From: Bacillota bacterium | GTDB taxonomy: Bacteria > Bacillota > Dethiobacteria > SKNC01 | Length of the DNA stretch: 8,600 nucleotides | NCBI GenBank assembly: GCA_007120745.1 | Contig: SKNC01000039.1 | Span: forward strand, 1 to 8,600 | Direction of reading: 5' to 3' | Shown: positions 5,432 through 8,600 of the stretch, in pieces | Layout of the letters: each line of letters begins with the position of its first letter | How positions within the stretch are numbered: position 1 is the stretch's first letter | The notes under the pieces: generated by a model | What the model was told of the DNA's origin: nothing | The model's input: only the letters and a program-made list of their open reading frames with translations | Databases searched by the model: none | Made by a program: the position numbers and the translations under genes

Positions 5432-5458
5432 TCTTATCAGGGGATGTTTCGTAATATA

Positions 5459-5487
5459 AGAGATTTATTCAATTTCTCTACATTTTT
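5459..5487 (+). terminator. weak terminator-like hairpin upstream of lysS
   Basis: AGAGA (5459-5463) and TCTCT (5475-5479) form a 5-bp stem, followed by ACATTTTTT. An alternative pairing joins TTTATTC (5464-5470) to GAATAAA (5490-5496). The stem is short and the T-run is offset, so termination is doubtful. No T-box motif (AGGGTGGNACCGCG) is seen before lysS. Confidence 0.3.
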
Positions 5488-5582
5488 TCGAATAAACCCT
5501 TTCAACCCCGCACTAAATAAGATAATATTATATCCGGGAACGAAAAAACGTTCACAATAATATACCTGCTGGAGGTTTTGTT

Positions 5583-7064
5583 ATGAGCCAGGAAACTGTC
5601 CATGAATTGATCTTAAGAAGGCATGAGAAATTAAAGGAGCTGTATGGCCGCGGGGTAGAACCCTTTGGAGAAAAGTATTCGGTGAGTCATCAGGCTCAGG
5701 AAATACTGGAACATTTTGAAGAACTGGAAGGTAAAGAGGTAAGTGTCAGCGGTCGAATTATGACCATGAGAGGTCACGGGAAAGCGGGTTTTGCCAACCT
5801 CCAGGATGAAAGCGGCCAGGTTCAAATTTATGCCAGGCTGGATGACCTGGGGGAAGAGGCCTATGAATGTTACAGGCTCCTGGACATCGGAGATATTATC
5901 GGCGTAAAGGGGAAGGTATTTCGAACTCGAAAGGGAGAAATTACGGTTTCTATTACTGAATTTCAACTGCTTTCCAAGTCCCTGCGGCCTCTGCCGGAAA
6001 AGTGGCACGGGCTAAAGGATGTGGAACTGCGCTACCGGCAGAGATACCTGGACCTGATTGTAAACCCCCAGGTAAAAAAGGTTTTTATTCTTAGAAGTAG
6101 AATCATTCAATCCATTCGGGACTTTTTAAATCATCAGGGGTATTTGGAAGTAGAAACCCCCACTATGCATACCATAACCGGGGGAGCCAGTGCCCGGCCC
6201 TTTGTTACATATCACAATACCCTGGAGATGAACCTTTATCTGAGGATTGCCACGGAACTTCATCTAAAGAGGCTTCTGGTAGGAGGTTTTGACCGGGTTT
6301 ATGAATTAGGAAGAATATTTAGAAATGAAGGGATTTCTACCAAACACAACCCGGAATTTACTTCCATTGAAGTTTATAAGGCCAATGCCGACTATCATGA
6401 CATGATGGAGCTTACGGAGAACCTTGTGGCCCATGCGGCGGAAAAGGTTTTGGGTACCCTTCAGATTACCTACCAGGGAAAGGATATGGATTTAACTCCA
6501 CCCTGGCCCCGGATGACCATGCTGGAAGCCATAAAAACATACTCGGATTATGATTTCAGCACCATCACCACCGATGAGGAATGTCTGAAACTGGCCCGCA
6601 AGCATAAGCTGGAAGTGTATAACGACACCGTGCGGGGAGAGGTAATCAACCTGTTCTTTGAACATTTTGTGGAGAGGCACCTGGTTCAACCCATATTTAT
6701 TATGGATTATCCCCTGGAAGTATCTCCTCTGGCCAAACGGAAGAAGGATGACCCTAATTTCACCTATCGTTTTGAAGCCTTTATGGCCGGCAGCGAAATT
6801 GCCAATGCCTTCACAGAATTGATTGATCCCATTGATCAGAGGGAAAGGTTTAAAAAGCAGGTGGAAAAGAGAGAGGCGGGAGATGAAGAAGCTCACATGA
6901 TGGATGAGGACTTCATTACTGCCCTGGAGTATGGGATGCCTCCTGCGGGAGGACTGGGGATTGGAATTGACCGTTTGGTGATGCTGCTGACGGATTCCCC
7001 TTCCATCAGGGATGTTCTGCTTTTCCCCACCCTTCGTCCCCGGGAGGATACCGGCGGAGCTTAA
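5583..7064 (+). CDS. lysS: lysyl-tRNA synthetase, class II
   Basis: It charges tRNA-Lys with lysine in two ATP-dependent steps and acts as a cytoplasmic dimer. At 493 residues it has normal length. The N-terminal OB-fold anticodon-binding domain spans about residues 54-130 (VSVSGRIMTMRGHGKAGFANL). Class II motif 1 lies around 172-194 (RIIQSIRDFL to ETPTM). Motif 2 is FRNEGISTKHNPEFTSIE, with ATP-binding R247. Motif 3 is GGLGIGIDRLVMLLTD (456-471), with R464. GGASARPF (200-207) and AGSEIANAFTEL (402-413) are typical LysRS active-site segments. ATG at 5583 has GGAGG (5571-5575) 7 bases upstream. It follows greA by 220 bases and ends shortly before a strong terminator, so it is probably the last gene of the greA unit or transcribed from an internal weak promoter. 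Confidence 0.98.
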   Translation: MSQETVHELILRRHEKLKELYGRGVEPFGEKYSVSHQAQEILEHFEELEGKEVSVSGRIMTMRGHGKAGFANLQDESGQVQIYARLDDLGEEAYECYRLLDIGDIIGVKGKVFRTRKGEITVSITEFQLLSKSLRPLPEKWHGLKDVELRYRQRYLDLIVNPQVKKVFILRSRIIQSIRDFLNHQGYLEVETPTMHTITGGASARPFVTYHNTLEMNLYLRIATELHLKRLLVGGFDRVYELGRIFRNEGISTKHNPEFTSIEVYKANADYHDMMELTENLVAHAAEKVLGTLQITYQGKDMDLTPPWPRMTMLEAIKTYSDYDFSTITTDEECLKLARKHKLEVYNDTVRGEVINLFFEHFVERHLVQPIFIMDYPLEVSPLAKRKKDDPNFTYRFEAFMAGSEIANAFTELIDPIDQRERFKKQVEKREAGDEEAHMMDEDFITALEYGMPPAGGLGIGIDRLVMLLTDSPSIRDVLLFPTLRPREDTGGA

Positions 7065-7100
7065 AACATACGAAAACATAGGAAAATATAGGAATAAAAA
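7063..7100 (+). repeat. degenerate 10-base A-rich tandem repeat
   Basis: AAAACATA appears at 7063-7070 and 7073-7080, AAAATATA at 7083-7090 and the looser AATAAAAA at 7093-7100, giving a 10-base period starting at the lysS stop codon. A-tracts phased near the helical repeat can bend DNA. It could also be simple slippage expansion. Confidence 0.5.
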
Positions 7101-7104
7101 TATT

Positions 7105-7158
7105 GGGAAAACACTTCTTTTAATGGCTTCTACTCAAAGGTGTTTTTCCTTATTTTTT
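7105..7158 (+). terminator. intrinsic terminator after lysS
   Basis: A 12-bp stem joins 7105-7116 (GGGAAAACACTT) to 7138-7149 (AGGTGTTTTTCC), with two G-U pairs and a 21-base loop, and is followed by TTATTTTTT. The stem is long and the T-rich tail good; it separates lysS from lipB. Confidence 0.85.
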
Positions 7159-7184
7159 GGGCATTATGTATAAATAATAGTATG

Positions 7185-7190
7185 TATAAT
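7185..7190 (+). promoter_or_regulatory. -10 hexamer candidate for lipB
   Basis: A perfect TATAAT lies 43 bases before the lipB start, just after the lysS terminator. No convincing -35 sits at 16-18 bases (the sequence there is CATTAT), so promoter strength is uncertain. Confidence 0.4.
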
Positions 7191-7232
7191 TGTGAAGAAT
7201 CAAAAGAAGTTTTTTAAAGGTGGTCATTATAT

Positions 7233-7898
7233 ATGCTGCAAATTATAGACTGGGGGGAGAGAAGTTATCAGGAAGGATATAAGCTGCAGCACCGGTTGGC
7301 AAAAGAACGGGCAGAAAATATCATACCGGATACTCTCATACTGGTCAGCCATCCGCCGGTATTTACCATAGGCTGCCGGGGCAGCCGCACAGAAATCCTG
7401 GCCTCGGAGGAGAAGCTGAGAGAAGCCGGTATTTCCGTGGAAAAAGTGGACCGGGGGGGAGCGGTAACCTACCATGGTCCAGGTCAGTTAGTGGCATACC
7501 CTATCCTTCATATGGGTTCTCGCGGCATAAATCTGCACCACTTAATACATAAGTATGAGGAAACGGTGGTCTCCACTTTAAAATATTTTGGAATTGCTGC
7601 CGAACGAAACCCAGAATTTATTGGAGTCTGGGTTTCCAATCAGAAAATTTGTGCTGTGGGTATCGGCGTAAAACGCTGGGTTAGTTATCACGGTCTGGCA
7701 TTGAACATCAGCACTAACCTGGACCATTACAGGTATATTATTCCCTGCGGAATCAGTCATTTGGGAATTACATCGATGGAAAAGGTTTTAGAAATTCCTG
7801 TACATTTCAAAGAAGTAAAAAATGTATTTATTGAAGCCTTTGTAAAAGAATTCGGGTATAATGAACATCAGGTTGAACAGCCCACGGCTGAAAATTAA
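7233..7898 (+). CDS. lipB: octanoyl-[ACP]:protein N-octanoyltransferase
   Basis: LipB moves octanoate from octanoyl-ACP to a lysine of lipoyl domains or the glycine cleavage H protein, the first step of lipoate assembly; LipA then inserts sulfur. The 221 residues cover the whole cofactor-transferase domain. RGGAVTYHGPGQLVAYPI (74-91) is the family signature. K138 in QKICAVGIGVKRWVSYHGLALN and C172 in PCGI correspond to the Lys/Cys dyad that carries the acyl intermediate. ATG at 7233 has AAAGGTGG (7216-7223) 9 bases upstream. The last residues, after about 210, are variable. No lipA is in the window. The gene converges on the glutaredoxin-like gene with 5 bases between stops, so no separate terminator fits between them. 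Confidence 0.96.
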   Translation: MLQIIDWGERSYQEGYKLQHRLAKERAENIIPDTLILVSHPPVFTIGCRGSRTEILASEEKLREAGISVEKVDRGGAVTYHGPGQLVAYPILHMGSRGINLHHLIHKYEETVVSTLKYFGIAAERNPEFIGVWVSNQKICAVGIGVKRWVSYHGLALNISTNLDHYRYIIPCGISHLGITSMEKVLEIPVHFKEVKNVFIEAFVKEFGYNEHQVEQPTAEN

Positions 7899-7903
7899 AT
7901 CCT

Positions 7904-8122
7904 TCAACCCTGTCCATGGTGACCTATGGAGTCCAGTATGCCTCCTTTTACTACTACGGGGACTTTTTCTGCATTCAGGATGTTTTTGACATAAACCAGG
8001 GCATCTCTGTCCTTTGTTACGTCAATTTCTTTAAAGCTTATTTGTTTCTCATTATATTCTTCCATAAGCGCCTTGCAGTAGGGGCAGCCATTTTTGGTAT
8101 AAACTAAGATTTCTTCACTCAT
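7904..8122 (-). CDS. glutaredoxin-like thiol-disulfide protein
   Basis: The short thioredoxin-fold protein of 72 residues starts EEILVYTKNGCPYCKALMEEY, with the dithiol motif C13-P-Y-C16. It keeps the cis-Pro segment KVPVVVKGG (53-61), which lies opposite the active site. The central KEIDVTKDRDAL region is the usual beta-alpha connector. It is a little shorter than most glutaredoxins, and the C-terminus (SIGHHGQG) replaces the common IGF(D/G)-type ending, so it may use a partner other than glutathione. The start codon is at 8122 on the minus strand, with AAGGGAGG (8137 to 8130) 7 bases upstream. Related anaerobe proteins sometimes carry selenocysteine in the first Cys position; here it is an ordinary Cys codon. 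The function is probably general disulfide reduction; the substrate is unknown. Confidence 0.88.
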   Translation of the reverse strand: MSEEILVYTKNGCPYCKALMEEYNEKQISFKEIDVTKDRDALVYVKNILNAEKVPVVVKGGILDSIGHHGQG

Positions 8123-8173
8123 TGGTTTGCCTCCCTTCTACGTTAGTTTGAGTAAAATTAAAAAAAATTAAAC

Positions 8174-8202
8174 GTGTAACATAGTTATCACTATTTTAAC
8201 AC
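8174..8202. promoter_or_regulatory. dyad-symmetric element upstream of the glutaredoxin-like gene
   Basis: GTGT-AAC-ATAGT-TATC-ACTAT-TTTA-ACAC is an inverted repeat with two arms, GTGT/ACAC outside and ATAGT/ACTAT inside. It sits 52-80 bases upstream of the minus-strand start codon, where a repressor or activator would bind. It does not match an operator I know with confidence. Confidence 0.4.
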
Positions 8203-8287
8203 ATACTATTACGTACCAATCATAAAAATTTCTATATAGAGGCATAATGATTTTTTATAATTGATATTTCACTTCCCCTAAATAATT

Positions 8288-8294
8288 TGTCGAA
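8288..8294 (+). promoter_or_regulatory. TGTCGAA heptamer, possible Spo0A box
   Basis: The sequence equals the core Spo0A-binding consensus of spore-forming Firmicutes. A single 7-mer can occur by chance, and no sporulation gene is nearby. It lies about 80 bases upstream of the rRNA-type promoter, facing the same way. Confidence 0.28.
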
Positions 8295-8371
8295 CATTTT
8301 TAATGTTTTGCTCCGTTCTATGGTTTACCAGGTCTTTATTTACGGGCATTCTAAAATCTTTTCCCAAAAGC

Positions 8372-8400
8372 TTGACAGTGTCAAAAAAACATGTTAATAT
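8372..8400 (+). promoter_or_regulatory. rRNA-type promoter
   Basis: TTGACA (8372-8377), 17 bases and TAATAT (8395-8400) form a strong sigma-A promoter followed directly by a hairpin leader. The -35 lies within the inverted repeat TTGAC-AGT-GTCAA (8372-8384). The predicted start is near 8407. Confidence 0.75.
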
Positions 8401-8406
8401 TAGATT

Positions 8407-8600
8407 CGTGCCTCGGGGGAATGAGGCACTGTTCTTTGAAAACTAAACAGGACTCACTAGACTCTGGTTTTCGAACCGGAGTCAAAAATTTAAGCCAAGG
8501 CGATTTATTGACTGAGGTTAATAAATCCCTAACAATTCCTTAAACGACCGAAGTAAAAGGTCAGCGTTAAGGAGTCAAGGCGAACGAACTGGTTAGCGAC
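8407..8600 (+). other. leader of an rRNA operon (16S gene expected beyond the window)
   Basis: The transcript would open with a hairpin, GTGCCTC/GAGGCAC (8408-8414 and 8423-8429), then a boxA-like element. A UUCG-capped hairpin follows, GACTCTGGTT/AACCGGAGTC (8460-8469 and 8474-8483). A stem GATTTATT/AATAAATC (8502-8509 and 8520-8527) and an imperfect stem TCCTTAA/TTAAGGA (8537-8543 and 8567-8573) come next. Such serial hairpins and boxA precede 16S rRNA in Firmicutes, where they guide antitermination and RNase III processing. The 16S sequence itself has not begun by 8600, so the identification is by context. Confidence 0.75.
8430..8442 (+). promoter_or_regulatory. boxA-like antitermination element
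   Basis: TGTTCTTTGAAAA matches the boxA form of Bacillus and Clostridia rRNA leaders, bound in RNA by NusB-NusE to prevent premature termination. It sits immediately after the start-site hairpin, as expected. Confidence 0.75.

Larger units (their letters stand above)
8123..8371. other. AT-rich divergent intergenic region
   Basis: No gene is seen between the glutaredoxin-like start and the rRNA-type promoter. Visible items are its ribosome binding site (8130-8137), the dyad element (8174-8202), an isolated TATAAT (8256-8261) without a -35, and a TGTCGAA heptamer (8288-8294). The rest is AT-rich sequence without clear signals. Confidence 0.6.

Noticed and set aside
5363..5582. T-box riboswitch before lysS
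   Set aside because: The AGGGTGGNACCGCG core and a specifier-type stem are not present.
6492..7079. Minus-strand 195-residue open frame inside lysS
   Set aside because: lysS is complete on the other strand with all three class II motifs.
7916..8107. Plus-strand 63-residue open frame opposite the glutaredoxin-like gene
   Set aside because: The minus-strand frame has the CPYC motif, cis-Pro segment and a good ribosome binding site; the plus frame has none.
8460..8483. tRNA-like TTCGAACC sequence in the right-end leader
   Set aside because: GGTTTTCGAACCGG is the apex of a simple 10-bp hairpin with a UUCG loop; no acceptor, D or anticodon arm surrounds it.
1..8600. CRISPR array
   Set aside because: No regularly spaced identical repeats of CRISPR length are seen anywhere.

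Overview
The window looks like chromosomal DNA from an anaerobic or facultative Gram-positive bacterium of the Clostridia (Firmicutes). The intergenic DNA is AT-rich, genes have strong GGAGG-type ribosome binding sites and TTG starts, promoters are sigma-A-like, and dusB, greA and lysS lie close upstream of what appears to be an rRNA operon leader, an arrangement familiar from Clostridia and Bacilli. A genus cannot be named from the sequence alone. Seven genes read left to right and one short gene reads the other way.

Region by region: positions 1-120 hold no open gene but fold like the non-coding right end of an IS200/IS605-type element (tentative). Next come a small XRE-type regulator (290-538) and dusB, a tRNA dihydrouridine synthase (602-1570), which ends in an intrinsic terminator. 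A three-gene cluster with its own extended -10 promoter follows: a HTH regulator-like protein (1744-2265), a 300-residue protein of unknown function (2295-3197) and an acyl-ACP-reductase-like oxidoreductase (3283-4362). The last two both start with TTG. A 523-base gap carries a full-consensus promoter (TTGACA-17-TATAAT) and a structured leader of about 370 bases before greA (4886-5362). lysS (5583-7064) follows after a 220-base spacer containing a perfect 11-bp hairpin, and ends in a strong terminator. lipB (7233-7898) then converges, with only 5 bases between stop codons, on a glutaredoxin-like gene (7904-8122, minus strand). The right end holds an rRNA-type promoter, a start-site hairpin, a boxA-like element and further hairpins. 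The 16S gene should begin just beyond the window.

Most genes are housekeeping: tRNA modification (dusB), rescue of arrested RNA polymerase (greA), lysyl-tRNA charging (lysS), lipoate attachment (lipB) and thiol redox (glutaredoxin). The unusual part is 1609-4362. Its last protein keeps the NADPH-binding loop and the catalytic Cys context of cyanobacterial long-chain acyl-ACP reductase (AAR), which makes fatty aldehydes, but no aldehyde deformylating oxygenase is present here. Instead it sits with a regulator and a protein I cannot assign. This is the best candidate for an undescribed system: possibly an oxygen-independent fatty-aldehyde or acyl-thioester reduction module under dedicated control.
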